Origin: Bacillus litorisediminis
GTDB lineage: Bacteria; Bacillota; Bacilli; Bacillales; JC228
DNA length: 57,742 bases
Assembly (NCBI RefSeq): GCF_022808645.1
Contig: NZ_JAKZKT010000029.1
Span: 1-57,742, forward strand
Reading direction: 5' to 3'
The notes under the pieces were generated by a model. That model ran no database searches. It saw only the letters and a program-made list of their open reading frames with translations, and had not been told where the DNA came from. Each line of letters begins with the position of its first letter. The first letter of the stretch is position 1. The position numbers were made by a program, and so were the translations under genes. Positions 28,756 through 38,354 of this stretch are shown one piece after another.

Positions 28756-30162
28756 CTATTTTAAAACTAACTTCGCAACACACTCTACATGTGCCGTCTG
28801 CGGAAACATATCGACCGGCTGCATATACTCAATTTTATATGATTTACTTAACACATCGATATCCTTCGCAAGTGTCGATGGATTACAGGAAACATACACA
28901 AATGTTTTCGGTTTGACCTGCAGTATAGTTTTCAGTAAGGCTTGGTCACATCCCGTACGCGGCGGATCGACTACAATCACATCTGGCTTCCATCCTTCTG
29001 TTACCCACTTCGGTAAAATCTGTTCCGCTTTTCCAACCTCGTAGGAGATATTCTTGATCCCTTGGATCTCGGAATTTCTTTTGGCATCCTCGATTCCTTC
29101 GGCAATGACGTCCATGCCCCTAACTTCCCCTGCTTTACCAGCTAGCCATATTCCGATCGTCCCCACGCCACAGTATGTATCCACAACCTTTTCCTTCCCG
29201 GTTAAATCAGCTGCTTTTTCCACCTCTTTGTACAGCTTTCTCGTTTGGTATGGATTCAGCTGAAAAAAGGCACGGGCTGAAAGCTCATAGGTGTAAACGT
29301 CTAATTGCTCCTGGATTGCTTCTTTTCCTCTGAGATGCCTTGTTTTTTCTCCAAAGATCAGAGAGGTCTTTTTAGGATTGCTGTTATGCTGAATCGAAGT
29401 TACTTCAGGTAAACGTTTTTGAATTTCATCTGCAATTGCTTTTTCTCGTGGTAATTCTTTCGTTGCGGTCACAATCACGACCTGTACCTCTCCGGATTCA
29501 ACCCCAATCCTTGTAACGATTGTTTTGACACTCCCTTTTCGGGAACGTTCATCATAGACTGGAATATGTAAGTCCGCAAGAATCTGTTTGACAGTGCCAG
29601 TCACTTTATTCGTGAGAGGATGCTGGACAATGCACTCTCCAATATCAATCAGCTTATGGCTATCCATACTGTACAAACCGGCGATGATCTTTCCATCCCT
29701 CATTCCCACTTGAAACTGGCTCTTATTCCGGTAATGCCAAGGGTTCTCCATGCCAATGGTTGGACGGATATCTATATTTTCCGTTGGGATTTTTGTATAC
29801 CTTTCAAGGGATTGTATGACCAGGTCTCGTTTATGGCCAAGCTGATCCTCGTAATTCAAATGCTGAAGCTGACAGCCTCCGCAAAGCTCATACACCTTGC
29901 AGGGAGGCATCACCCGCGAAGGCGACTTCTTTCTGATTTTACGAATCTCGGCTTCCGCAAATCGTTCGTGAATTTTAGTAGCCTTTGCGACAATTTCTTC
30001 ACCCGGCAGAGCACCGGGAACGAAGACAGCACCTTTTTTGAAGTATCCGATACCTTCTCCGTTAATACCAAGCTTCTTGATTGTTAACGGAAAGGTTTCT
30101 CCCGCTTTTAAGGCCATCTGAGTTTTATTAGCTGGATGCTGCTTTTTTCTTGTTTGTGCCAC
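28756..30162 (-). CDS. rlmCD: 23S rRNA (uracil-C5)-methyltransferase RlmCD
   Basis: Starts at GTG 30162 ([10 protein letters not shown]), with GGAGGAG nine bases upstream; a longer frame would run to 30195. 468 residues, close to B. subtilis RlmCD (459). A TRAM domain (about 20-80) is followed by a 4Fe-4S site, [10 protein letters not shown]. The SAM-binding fold has [11 protein letters not shown], then DPPRTGC and the catalytic Cys in SCNPSTL. It methylates U747 and U1939 in B. subtilis 23S rRNA. The gene overlaps the glycosylase gene upstream by 35 bases. Confidence 0.95.
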   Translation of the reverse strand: MAQTRKKQHPANKTQMALKAGETFPLTIKKLGINGEGIGYFKKGAVFVPGALPGEEIVAKATKIHERFAEAEIRKIRKKSPSRVMPPCKVYELCGGCQLQHLNYEDQLGHKRDLVIQSLERYTKIPTENIDIRPTIGMENPWHYRNKSQFQVGMRDGKIIAGLYSMDSHKLIDIGECIVQHPLTNKVTGTVKQILADLHIPVYDERSRKGSVKTIVTRIGVESGEVQVVIVTATKELPREKAIADEIQKRLPEVTSIQHNSNPKKTSLIFGEKTRHLRGKEAIQEQLDVYTYELSARAFFQLNPYQTRKLYKEVEKAADLTGKEKVVDTYCGVGTIGIWLAGKAGEVRGMDVIAEGIEDAKRNSEIQGIKNISYEVGKAEQILPKWVTEGWKPDVIVVDPPRTGCDQALLKTILQVKPKTFVYVSCNPSTLAKDIDVLSKSYKIEYMQPVDMFPQTAHVECVAKLVLK

Positions 30163-31033
30163 TTTCGATACTCCTCCATAGATAGAGAGAAGCATAAGTC
30201 ATGTAAGGCTTCCATGCTTCTTTCCATCGGTCCATTTCCTCATAGGTAGGCTTTCGGTCCATATTATACAGTTGCTTAAGGGCATTTTGCAGCCCAATAT
30301 CTGCTGCAGGAAAAAGGTTTGGCCTTCCGAGCCCGAACAATAGGAAATTTTCTGCCGTCCACTTTCCAATGCCTCTTATTTTGATTAATGTGCTGGTGAT
30401 CTCTTCATCGTTTTTATCCTGCAGCATATGTAAATCTAATTCACCAGAAGCAATCAGCTTGGAAACCCCAATCACATATTCCGCTTTGCGAGTGCTAAAC
30501 TGCAGTTCCCTTAACTCTTCCACTGTTAAATTCGCGACAGTTTCTGGAGACGGATAGAATAAAACTCCATCAATTTTTTCACCATAGGTCTCAACAAATC
30601 GTTTCGTTAATGTAAAAGCAAAAGCCATATTTAACTGCTGGTGAATAATGCACTTGATTATACAAGAATACAGGCCAAAATCAAGCACAAGCGGTGTCCC
30701 TTTATGTTTTTCAAAAATAGGGGCTAAATCGGTATTGAGGAAGTGCTGATGAACTTGTTCCATATTGGTATTCCATTGGAATAAACGTTCCACTTCCTTT
30801 TTAACGGCTTCGGCAGTTGTTCCTGCTTTCTCCTCAAAAGTTAGTTGAAATTCGGGATGCTCCATGGTGCCGATTGCTTTTACTGTAACAGGAATATTGG
30901 CTTGTTGAAGATATACAGGAATTTTAATTTCTCGGTTATTGAGGTCCACATTGTTTAACGGGTCAAGTGCCAGCCTTTGCAGGATCCCATCAAAATGATA
31001 CGGTCCTTGAATCTTTTCCTTTATTTGAACCAT
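30128..31033 (-). CDS. AlkA-type DNA-3-methyladenine glycosylase
   Basis: A 301-residue HhH-GPD glycosylase. The helix-hairpin-helix [20 protein letters not shown] (near 210) and the catalytic Asp in [10 protein letters not shown] (near 240) are clear. [20 protein letters not shown] is the preceding conserved block. It removes alkylated purines from DNA in base-excision repair. It resembles B. subtilis YfjP. Its 3' end overlaps rlmCD, so the two are likely co-transcribed and coupled. Confidence 0.9.
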   Translation of the reverse strand: MVQIKEKIQGPYHFDGILQRLALDPLNNVDLNNREIKIPVYLQQANIPVTVKAIGTMEHPEFQLTFEEKAGTTAEAVKKEVERLFQWNTNMEQVHQHFLNTDLAPIFEKHKGTPLVLDFGLYSCIIKCIIHQQLNMAFAFTLTKRFVETYGEKIDGVLFYPSPETVANLTVEELRELQFSTRKAEYVIGVSKLIASGELDLHMLQDKNDEEITSTLIKIRGIGKWTAENFLLFGLGRPNLFPAADIGLQNALKQLYNMDRKPTYEEMDRWKEAWKPYMTYASLYLWRSIESGTNKKKAASS

Positions 31034-31134
31034 CTCTGTTATCTCCGATCGATTAATTTGTGCCCATTATAGCACAAATGTTCGATGCCGAGAATCGTTT
31101 TCGATTTAACTTTTCCAGTGCCACAATTTTACAG

Positions 31135-31234
31135 TTGCGCGAATCGACCCTATTGTTGCGCGTATTTTTCAATTCTTGCGCGCATTCGTTTTAAAGTTGC
31201 GCGTATTTTTAAAAAGTTGCGCGCAAAATCAGAG
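31135..31234. repeat. Keyword array TTGCGCG, 20-21 bp period, 5 units
   Basis: TTGCGCG begins at 31135, 31156, 31176, 31197 and 31217, so steps alternate 21, 20, 21, 20. The following 13-14 bases vary and are mostly A/T. It lies between the pdaA terminator and the start of the glycosylase gene. Confidence 0.9.
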
Positions 31235-31309
31235 TCTAGCAACGATCACTTATTCCAGTGATTCCTACATTATTCACAGTAAAAATGGATAAAAAACCAT
31301 TCAAATTAA

Positions 31310-31343
31310 CAAAATTCCGGTTAACTGGTTCCCTAATAACCGG
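31310..31343 (-). terminator. Terminator of pdaA
   Basis: CCGGTTA (31318-31324) and TAACCGG (31337-31343) pair, and the minus strand then reads AATTTTGTT. About 75 bases beyond the pdaA stop. Confidence 0.65.
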
Positions 31344-31416
31344 CATTTCATTAATTCCATATAAAAATTTCTTCAAACATCATAAAAGCTGCGAGAGACT
31401 CCTTAACCTAAGCCTC

Positions 31417-32196
31417 TTAAAATGAGTTCATCATATATAAATCATCGAGACTTTTAAAGGTATAGCCCTGTTTTTTCAAATCTTGTATCACTTTTTGCAG
31501 CGCATCGGCATTGTCCTTTGAAACCGTATGAAGAAGTATAATCGCACCTGGATGAATTTGTTTCATGATGGAATCATAAGCATATCTCCAGCCTTTTTGC
31601 TGATTCACATTCCAGTCCACAAATGCGAGTGACCAAAAAATATGAAAGTACCCTTCTTCTCTTGCCACTTTCAAAGACCGCTCACTAAATACGCCGCGTG
31701 GAGGCCGTAAATAGTTCATATGTCTTTGGCCAGTGATTTTGGCAACCTCATCTTTTACATATTTTAATTCTCTTCTGATCTGGTCATCAGAAATTTGGGT
31801 GAAATCAGGATGAGAATTGGAGTGGTTGCCTACAATGTGGCCTTCATTGACCATTCTTTTTAAAAGCTCAGGTTCGGTTCGAATATAATGTCCGGTCACA
31901 AAAAAAGTAGCCGGTACATTTTCTTCCTTTAATACGTTCAATACTTTTTCAGTATAGCCGTTTTCATAACCGTTATCGAAAGTTAAATATAAAACTTTCC
32001 GATTTCCTGGCCCTTTATAAATAGCATCATATTTTTCTAAAAGCTCATTGTATTTCTTGCCGGCATCAGGCGGTTCGCCATTTGTGGCTCTTTTGAATCC
32101 CCAGCCAATCGACTGATTGGAAACCGCAAAAGTTGTTTGGCTCAATCCCAGCATCAATGCCATTATGAGTACTGCGATTTTTTTAAATAAGCTCAT
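31417..32196 (-). CDS. pdaA: Polysaccharide deacetylase PdaA (spore cortex delta-lactam synthesis)
   Basis: About 259 residues starting MSLFKKIAVL at 32196, with GGGGGG upstream; B. subtilis PdaA has 263. A signal peptide covers about 1-24 (cleavage near TFA-VS). The NodB domain has YLTFDNGYENG (catalytic Asp), HSNSHPDF (zinc His) and RPPRGVFSE. PdaA de-N-acetylates muramic acid so that the muramic delta-lactam of the spore cortex forms, which germination enzymes need. It is preceded by a keyword array and followed by a terminator. Confidence 0.93.
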   Translation of the reverse strand: MSLFKKIAVLIMALMLGLSQTTFAVSNQSIGWGFKRATNGEPPDAGKKYNELLEKYDAIYKGPGNRKVLYLTFDNGYENGYTEKVLNVLKEENVPATFFVTGHYIRTEPELLKRMVNEGHIVGNHSNSHPDFTQISDDQIRRELKYVKDEVAKITGQRHMNYLRPPRGVFSERSLKVAREEGYFHIFWSLAFVDWNVNQQKGWRYAYDSIMKQIHPGAIILLHTVSKDNADALQKVIQDLKKQGYTFKSLDDLYMMNSF

Positions 32197-32328
32197 CATA
32201 TTCCCCCCAGAAACGTTTTTGCTTAGTTTCCGCTTGGGAAAAATGTTCAATGCAATGGCTTTGCTGCCAATTATGACCTTATTAGAGCTGTTTTTCCAAG
32301 TTTTTTTACGTTGTGCCCTCGTATTTCC

Positions 32329-32546
32329 GAACTCAGACTTCTTTAAAAGAACTCAGCATGGTTTAAACGAACTTAAAGATTGGTTAACCGAACTCAGATC
32401 GATTTTCAACGAACTCAGATCCGGTTAAACGAACTTAGATACTCTTTAAACGAACTGATAACTAGTTAACTGAACTCAGACACCCTTCAAAGAAACTCAC
32501 ATCAGGTTAAACGAACAAAGAACCTGTTTAACCGAACTTAGTACAG
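32329..32546. repeat. Keyword array GAACTCAG, 20-21 bp period, 11 units
   Basis: Word starts fall at 32329, 32349, 32369, 32390, 32411, 32431, 32452, 32472, 32493, 32513 and 32534 (steps 20 or 21, mean 20.5). The word is commonly GAACTCAGA or GAACTTAGA. Most spacers end in a second weak word, GGTTAAAC or TTTAAAC, just before the next unit. The array begins immediately beyond the fumarase terminator. Confidence 0.93.
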
Positions 32547-32555
32547 AAACAAACT

Positions 32556-32583
32556 AAAAAACCGACCCAAGCCAGGGTCGGTT
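32556..32583 (-). terminator. Terminator of the fumarase gene
   Basis: AACCGACCC and GGGTCGGTT form a 9-bp perfect stem with a six-base loop, followed on the minus strand by TTTTT. Confidence 0.92.
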
Positions 32584-32597
32584 ATCTAGCCACACTT

Positions 32598-34145
32598 TTA
32601 TTTAAAAACAGGATCTTTAAATTGAGCCAATTTTTCAAGTGAGGATTTATCTACATCACGGTGCAGGCTATTGCCGTGGGAATCCATGGTTACAACCGCT
32701 GTGAAGCCTTCTACACGCAGATGCCACATGGCTTCCGGAATCCCAAATTGCATGAGGTCAACGCCTTCAACCGATTTTATACAATCTGCATAGTATTGGG
32801 CAGCCCCGCCGATTGCATTTAAATAAACGCCGCCGTGCTCTTGTAATGCTGCCAATGTTTTGGGTCCCATACCGCCTTTTCCGATAACCGCGCGGATACC
32901 GAATTTTTTCATAATATCGCCTTGATAAGGTTCCTCACGGATACTGGTTGTTGGACCAGCTGCTTTAACCTGCCAGTTTCCATCTTCATCTTTTAGCATA
33001 ACGGGTCCGCAGTGATAAATCACTTGGCCATTTAAATCCACAGGCGCATCGTTATCCATTAAATACTTATGGATGGCGTCACGACCTGTGTACATCATTC
33101 CGTTAATTTGTACAACATCGCCTACTTTAAGGGAACGGATTTTTTCTTCTGTAATTGGAGCTTCTAATGTGATTACTTGCGGAGCAGCTTCTGCAGCTGC
33201 AGCTACCTCTGTTTCAGCCGTTTCGTTAAACTCAACCTTTTCGCCTTCTTGGTATAGCCATTCTGAGATTTCTCCCGTTTCCGAAGAAATTAAAACTCCT
33301 AAGCGTCTGTATGCCCAGCAATTATACGCTACTGATACAAAGAAGCTTGCCGGAATTCGGTTCATGACCCCAATTTTACAGCCAAGCAGTGTCGTTTCAC
33401 CGCCAAAGCCCATTGTCCCAATTCCAAGTTCATTTGCGTGCTCCATGATATACTCTTCCAATTTGCGAAGATCTTCATTTGGATTCACATCGTCTACACT
33501 GCGGAATAATTGATCTTTTGCTAATTCATATCCAGAAGTGCGGTCTCCGCCAATCCCAACGCCGATGAAGCCAGCACTGCAGCCCTGCCCTTGTGCCTGA
33601 TAGACAGAGTGTAAAATACATTTGCGGATGCCGTCCAAGTCTCTTCCTGCTCGTCCAAGTCCTTCTAATTCACAAGGAAGACTGTATTGAATATTTTTAT
33701 TTTCACAGCCGCCGCCTTTTAAAATTAAACGAACATCGATGTAATCTTTTTCCCATTGTTCAAATTTGATAACAGGCGTGCCATATCCAAGGTTATCCCC
33801 GCTGTTTTTGCCAGTAAGGGAATCAACAGAGTTAGGACGCAGCTTTCCGTTTTCTGTAGCCTGTGCAATCGCAGCATAAATTGCATCTTTCATGCGAAGC
33901 TGATTTACTCCGACTGGCGTCTTAATTTTAAAAGTAGGCAATCCTGTATCCTGACAAATTGGAGATACATTTTCATCTGCCATTTGAATATTATTCGTAA
34001 TCGTAGCTAAACTCATCGCAGCGCGCGTTCCTGCGTTTTCTAATGATTTGGCTTTGCGAATCGCGCGGCGAACATCTTTTGGAAGGTTTGTAGATGTTTC
34101 GACAATCAATTGATAGATACTCTCTTGAAGTTTCTCTAAATTCAT
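32598..34145 (-). CDS. fumA: Class I (iron-sulfur) fumarate hydratase
   Basis: A 515-residue protein. The N-terminal part has ISPICQDTGLPTFKIKTP and GGGCENKNIQ, with Cys ligands of the oxygen-sensitive 4Fe-4S cluster. The C-terminal part has VGDVVQINGMMYTGRDAIH and GKGGMGPKTL, the classical fumarase/tartrate-dehydratase beta domain. It interconverts fumarate and malate in the TCA cycle. Both domains are in one chain, as in enterobacterial FumA/B. GGGGGAAC precedes the ATG. B. subtilis itself uses class II CitG, so this is an alternative type. Confidence 0.93.
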   Translation of the reverse strand: MNLEKLQESIYQLIVETSTNLPKDVRRAIRKAKSLENAGTRAAMSLATITNNIQMADENVSPICQDTGLPTFKIKTPVGVNQLRMKDAIYAAIAQATENGKLRPNSVDSLTGKNSGDNLGYGTPVIKFEQWEKDYIDVRLILKGGGCENKNIQYSLPCELEGLGRAGRDLDGIRKCILHSVYQAQGQGCSAGFIGVGIGGDRTSGYELAKDQLFRSVDDVNPNEDLRKLEEYIMEHANELGIGTMGFGGETTLLGCKIGVMNRIPASFFVSVAYNCWAYRRLGVLISSETGEISEWLYQEGEKVEFNETAETEVAAAAEAAPQVITLEAPITEEKIRSLKVGDVVQINGMMYTGRDAIHKYLMDNDAPVDLNGQVIYHCGPVMLKDEDGNWQVKAAGPTTSIREEPYQGDIMKKFGIRAVIGKGGMGPKTLAALQEHGGVYLNAIGGAAQYYADCIKSVEGVDLMQFGIPEAMWHLRVEGFTAVVTMDSHGNSLHRDVDKSSLEKLAQFKDPVFK

Positions 34146-34326
34146 CTTTTATGTTCCCCCTCAGGCAACTAAGCCGTTTAATAACGCTTTCAATTATACC
34201 CGTTTTTCACTTATTTTTGAATAAAACATTTTACTCTTTTAAAGCAATTCAGGATAAAAAATAGAAGTAAGAGAACAATATAAAATTGAAATTGGAATAA
34301 TCTTTTTTGAAAGGGGTTTTACATAA

Positions 34327-35088
34327 GTGGCTGAATTAGCAGATAGAGTCATCATTGTAACAGGCGGAGCCAGCGGAATCGGGAAAGAAACCGTCTTACA
34401 GCTTTCTGAAAAAGGGGCAACGGTTGTAGTAGCAGACTATAATGAAGATGCTGCCAAAGATGTTGTGAGTCAGATTGAATCCAACGGGGGTAAAGCTGCA
34501 TCCTACAAAGTTGATGTATCCAAAGCCGAGCAGGTCAAAGGGATGATTGAATGGACCGCTGACAAATTCGGGACGTTAAATGGAATCTTTAATAATGCCG
34601 GAATTGGTTTGGTAAAACCTTTCTTAGAAATGGATCCGGAATCCTATCATCGTGTTATTGATGTCGATCAGCATAGTGTCTATTACGGGATGTATTATGC
34701 AGCCAAAAAAATGGTGGAGCTTAAGGTGCAGGGTACCATCGTAAACACCGCGTCTATTTACGGATTCAGAGCAGCCCTTGGAAGCTTTAATTATAATGCG
34801 GCCAAAGCTGCTGTCGTGATGATGTCAAAATCAGGTGCCTTAGAATTAGCTGATTACGGCATACGGGTAGTCGGTGTTGCACCTGGTTTTATCGATACTC
34901 CGATTTTAGGAGAAAATGAGGAAATGAAAAAAGGTCTGGCATCCCTCCATTTGCGCGGTAAACTGATTGATCCGAAAAAGGTAGCGAGTGTTGTGACATT
35001 CTTATTTACAGACGCTGCAAGTGCAATCAATGGTTCCACCGTCCCAGTTGATGATGGGTTTCTTGCTTATAAAACAAAAAAAGGATAA
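34327..35088 (+). CDS. Short-chain dehydrogenase/reductase
   Basis: A 253-residue classical SDR starting at GTG. The Rossmann motif TGGASGIGK (near residue 12), NNAG (about 87), catalytic Ser in IVNTASIYG and YNAAK (near 157) are all present. The C-terminal PVDDGFLAYK is typical. It is an NAD(P)-dependent oxidoreductase; the substrate is unknown. It is transcribed away from the fumarase gene and has its own terminator. Confidence 0.95.
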   Translation: MAELADRVIIVTGGASGIGKETVLQLSEKGATVVVADYNEDAAKDVVSQIESNGGKAASYKVDVSKAEQVKGMIEWTADKFGTLNGIFNNAGIGLVKPFLEMDPESYHRVIDVDQHSVYYGMYYAAKKMVELKVQGTIVNTASIYGFRAALGSFNYNAAKAAVVMMSKSGALELADYGIRVVGVAPGFIDTPILGENEEMKKGLASLHLRGKLIDPKKVASVVTFLFTDAASAINGSTVPVDDGFLAYKTKKG

Positions 35089-35095
35089 AGACAAA

Positions 35096-35131
35096 CGGTG
35101 TAAAGCGATTGTTCTCGTTTTACACCATTTT
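35096..35131 (+). terminator. Terminator of the SDR gene
   Basis: GGTGTAAAGCGA and TCGTTTTACACC form a long stem, followed by ATTTTTATT. Confidence 0.85.
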
Positions 35132-35146
35132 TATTGTGACGAATCA

Positions 35147-35317
35147 CTATTTTACTTGCTGAAGTTTTACCTCCATATCCTCAATTATCGCTAATAAGCG
35201 ATCAATATCCTCTATTTCCGTTTCCTCAGGGTCGATATTTTCTAATGTTTCTAAAAACAGATGAAGCCTTTGTTTCAACAATTGAATGGGTTCGTCTTTT
35301 TGAGTGCTATTTGTCAA
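35147..35317 (-). CDS. SE1561 family protein (56 residues)
   Basis: The TTG start at 35317 (TNSTQKDEPIQLLKQRLHLF) is chosen because AAAGGAGAG precedes it; the longer frame has no such signal. The ETLENIDPEETEIEDIDRLL stretch resembles the SE1561-like small soluble helical proteins of Firmicutes. Acidic, mostly helical, no Cys. Function unknown. It is transcribed away from yfkAB. Confidence 0.7.
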   Translation of the reverse strand: MTNSTQKDEPIQLLKQRLHLFLETLENIDPEETEIEDIDRLLAIIEDMEVKLQQVK

Positions 35318-35492
35318 GAAGCTCTCTCCTTTCACCGATTTTCTTATCACTTTTATCATAAATCGTGATGCAGTTCCCGTAAGGATTACGCTGTCCTTTT
35401 TTATGAACATCTTTATTTTTCGTCATCACCCATTGACATATCCAATATAGATGCAATAATAACGATTGGAATAAAAAAGGAGCATGAAAAAG

Positions 35493-36623
35493 ATGATAGA
35501 CATAAAAAATGTACCGGTGAAAAAAACTATATCACCGAAACACGACCCATGGGAAGCTTATTTAGACTTAGTTGAGCACGGGGATTTAACTTTATCCAAC
35601 ATTGAATTTACAACAACAACTCTTTGTAATATGAGATGTGCTCACTGCGCGGTCGGTTATACCTTACAAACGAAAGATCCGCAGGCACTTCCATTAGATT
35701 TGCTTTTACATAGACTCGATGAAATACCACATTTGCGGGCAATCAGCATAACGGGCGGGGAGCCAATGCTTTCCTTAAAATCCTTGAAAAATTATGTCTT
35801 GCCCTTGCTTGAATATGCACATCAGCGCGGGGTATACACACAGCTGAATTCCAATTTAACACTGGATTTTTCTCGATACGAACCCATCATACCTTATCTC
35901 GATGTACTTCATATTTCGCATAACTGGGGTACTGTCGATGAGTTTGTTGATACTGGTTTTGCCATGATGGAGAAGAAGCCGACAAGGGAGCAGCGTGCTA
36001 AACTTTTCACCACTATGATTGAAAATAGCAGACGTCTTGCTGAAGCAGGAGTTTTCGTATCTGCCGAGACTATGCTAAATAAAAAAACGGTTCCTTATTT
36101 AGAGAAGATTCACAAGCAGGTTGTTGAAGAGATGAAGTGCGCGAGACATGAAATTCACCCTATGTACTCCGTAGACTACGCTTCATCGTTGGAAGCTTTA
36201 TCTTTGGATGAGATGAAAGCAGCCATTCGTCACTTGCTTGATGTCAGGGATCCTTCTGTATGGATGCTTTTTGGAACTTTGCCATTCTATCCATGTCATG
36301 CCGATGAAGCCGATTTGCAATTGTATAAACGGTTATTGGAGGATCCGATGATTACAGTAAGGAATGACCCTGATGGCCGCTCCCGCTTAAATGTTAATAT
36401 TTTTTCTGGAGAAGTTATTGTAACTGATTTTGGGGATGTTCCCTCATTTGGTCATATTCAAACTGATTCCTTACCTGACCTGTATCAAAAATGGAGAAAC
36501 GAATCCGTTTCAAAGCAACTGCTCTGTCACTGTCCATCCGTGAGCTGCTTAGGTCCTAATGTTCTGGTTAAAAACATGTACTACCAAGACGTCGATTTTA
36601 CTTCAAAACAATCTCAAATTTAA
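35493..36623 (+). CDS. yfkAB: Radical SAM protein YfkAB
   Basis: Starts MIDIKNVPVKK at 35493 (GGAG at nine bases); an ATG at 35484 is too close to that site. The CNMRCAHC motif near residue 50 binds the radical-SAM 4Fe-4S cluster, and SITGGEPML is the SAM-binding GGE motif. The C-terminal CHCPSVSCLGPN supplies extra Cys, probably for an auxiliary cluster. The TTTTLCNMRCAHCAV context and Cys-rich tail match the YfkA/YfkB protein conserved across Bacillus. The reaction is not known. It opens the block that matches the B. subtilis yfk region. Confidence 0.93.
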   Translation: MIDIKNVPVKKTISPKHDPWEAYLDLVEHGDLTLSNIEFTTTTLCNMRCAHCAVGYTLQTKDPQALPLDLLLHRLDEIPHLRAISITGGEPMLSLKSLKNYVLPLLEYAHQRGVYTQLNSNLTLDFSRYEPIIPYLDVLHISHNWGTVDEFVDTGFAMMEKKPTREQRAKLFTTMIENSRRLAEAGVFVSAETMLNKKTVPYLEKIHKQVVEEMKCARHEIHPMYSVDYASSLEALSLDEMKAAIRHLLDVRDPSVWMLFGTLPFYPCHADEADLQLYKRLLEDPMITVRNDPDGRSRLNVNIFSGEVIVTDFGDVPSFGHIQTDSLPDLYQKWRNESVSKQLLCHCPSVSCLGPNVLVKNMYYQDVDFTSKQSQI

Positions 36624-36635
36624 TATCGTAAAACA

Positions 36636-36668
36636 AAAAAACCGGGAAAAATATACCCGGTTTTCTTT
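36636..36668. terminator. Bidirectional terminator between yfkAB and yfkD
   Basis: AACCGGG and CCCGGTT pair around a nine-base loop; A-tract upstream and T-tract downstream suit both converging genes. Confidence 0.9.
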
Positions 36669-36680
36669 TTAAAACCCGTT

Positions 36681-37478
36681 TTATTTAGGAACTTCGGATG
36701 CGACGAAGGAGAAGGAGAGATGGTCTTGAACCGGTATCCAGGCTCCAATCCCTTGAGTTGTAACGTTTTTGACGACGATTTGCCGTTTGCTTCCTTTAAG
36801 AGTGATGTATACTTCACCGTAGGTTACTTTTCCCTTTTCATTGATCGCTGGGGCATACGCATATAAGTAACCAAGCCGTTTAGGAGGGATATTGTATATA
36901 TGATCCTTTTTGGTTCCTGCCCCTACAATTGTTTCAAATGCAAGCGGAAGCTGTGTTTTTTCCGCTGCTTTTAACATCATCATTTTCATAACATCATCCG
37001 CATTGGAAACCTTTGCTGTTAAGCCGCCCCTTACTACTTTTTGGGCTTCCTGAACATAGTGGATTTGATAAGGCGTTCTTCCGCCTCTATTATCATAATA
37101 ATTGGTATTAATCTTTTGGTATTCCCAATTTGGAGAAGTTTCGGTTGATTCATAATACAATGGCCATTCACCGAGATAAATCGTTGCTCTCAGTCCAAGC
37201 GCAAAAGGTGTTTTATTTACTGACGATTCATTTAACATTCGGATTAAATTTGGATTTTCAATCCGAACTTTCGATGAATTCAATAGGCTTTCCGTAAAAT
37301 CGCTTGGCTGCAAATGAGGCAAATCCTGTGTTGGATTTGGATACGTGTTTTCTTTCGTAATATTTAAGACAGAATTGGGAATCTGATATAATTGCTCTGA
37401 TTTTTTTTCAGCGACCGCTGTTCCCATTGTACCAATCAGCAAAAAGACAGTAATGAAAGCCATACATATTTTTTTCAA
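36681..37478 (-). CDS. yfkD: YfkD family secreted protein
   Basis: A 265-residue protein starting at TTG, with AAAGGAG ten bases upstream. A signal peptide covers about 1-23 (cleavage near AVA-EK); the rest is soluble. The sequence PFALGLRATIYLGEWPLYYES is the conserved core of YfkD proteins, and the position next to yfkAB matches B. subtilis. Probably extracytoplasmic; the function is not established. Confidence 0.88.
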   Translation of the reverse strand: MKKICMAFITVFLLIGTMGTAVAEKKSEQLYQIPNSVLNITKENTYPNPTQDLPHLQPSDFTESLLNSSKVRIENPNLIRMLNESSVNKTPFALGLRATIYLGEWPLYYESTETSPNWEYQKINTNYYDNRGGRTPYQIHYVQEAQKVVRGGLTAKVSNADDVMKMMMLKAAEKTQLPLAFETIVGAGTKKDHIYNIPPKRLGYLYAYAPAINEKGKVTYGEVYITLKGSKRQIVVKNVTTQGIGAWIPVQDHLSFSFVASEVPK

Positions 37479-37805
37479 AGAAGTTCTACTCCTTTCATAC
37501 TCACTAGTATTCCCCCCTATTTTTTTCGTTGTGCCTTCGGATTATCCATCCTAATAAAAAATCGGATATATTTTGTAACGATGTTGTAATATTTAGAATA
37601 TTTACAACTATCTGATTCTGTTTTATAATAATCCTAACTTTAATCAAAGGAGGGCTAGCGGCACACGAGACAACATGACCCAAGGGGGGATGCATGACTA
37701 ACTTTAGTGCGAGTGCTTCAACCTTTCATGCAAAAACTTGTTCGTTTGCTTTCCGATAGTTAAAGAATTATCAATGAAACATGGATTTCGTTTCAAGTAA
37801 GATAA
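37479..37805. other. 330-bp spacer without a convincing gene
   Basis: A 63-codon minus-strand frame lacks a start site and a recognisable product. A short plus-strand stretch near 37650 has AAAGGAGG but is followed only by very short frames. No repeat or remnant is recognised. Confidence 0.45.
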
Positions 37806-37842
37806 AAAATTCAAGACCCCCGAGTCTGTTTGCGGGGGTCTT
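37806..37842 (-). terminator. Terminator of the OsmC-like gene
   Basis: AAGACCCCC and GGGGGTCTT form a strong stem; on the minus strand it runs into AATTTTTT. Confidence 0.9.
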
Positions 37843-37855
37843 ATTATTTGTTTTT

Positions 37856-38239
37856 TTAAGAAAAGATTTCAAAGCTCTCTGTGATGTTGATGCTGTCTTT
37901 AACAGACTGATACATCGCACAATTCTTTTTGGTTATATCTAAAATCTTTTCCATGGCGGCCTGATTAACATCACCTTCAATTTCAAAATGCAAATGAATA
38001 TCCGTAATTCGGTTTGCCTCGTTAGCATTCCTTTTTACCTCTGCCCTAACTTTCAGACCATCAACCTTCATTCTTTTTTTCTCCAGGATCCTTTGCAATA
38101 CACCGCCGCTGCAGACTGCAATAGAGGAGACTAGAAGCTGAAATGGGCGGAACCCCTTAGTCTCATCAGAGGACACATGTAATTCCCCATATGGAAGTTC
38201 CGTCATAAAGCCTCCAGCTTTTTTTAAGATAAACTCCAT
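37856..38239 (-). CDS. OsmC/Ohr family protein
   Basis: A 127-residue protein. FRPFQLLVSSIAVCSGGVLQRIL holds the OsmC-type active-site Cys, and the second family Cys is in DITKKNCAMYQSVKDS. The Cys pair is typical of peroxiredoxin-like thiol peroxidases that reduce organic hydroperoxides, although several Bacillus members are uncharacterised. The start MEFILKKAGGF has GGTGTGGGAGA upstream; an internal ATG (MTELPYG) also has GGAGG but would cut into the first strand. Confidence 0.88.
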   Translation of the reverse strand: MEFILKKAGGFMTELPYGELHVSSDETKGFRPFQLLVSSIAVCSGGVLQRILEKKRMKVDGLKVRAEVKRNANEANRITDIHLHFEIEGDVNQAAMEKILDITKKNCAMYQSVKDSINITESFEIFS

Positions 38240-38354
38240 TCTCCCACACCTTTCTTTTTACTTGATTTTACTCGGCAGTATTTCTCTTGCCAAGTTCGGC
38301 AATTCGGATTACCATCAGTATGTTACCTAAATTATGAAACAGAGGATTTGCGTT

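Noticed and set aside
36620-36817. 65-codon minus-strand frame
   Set aside because: Overlaps the 3' end of yfkD in another frame and the terminator; a shadow frame.
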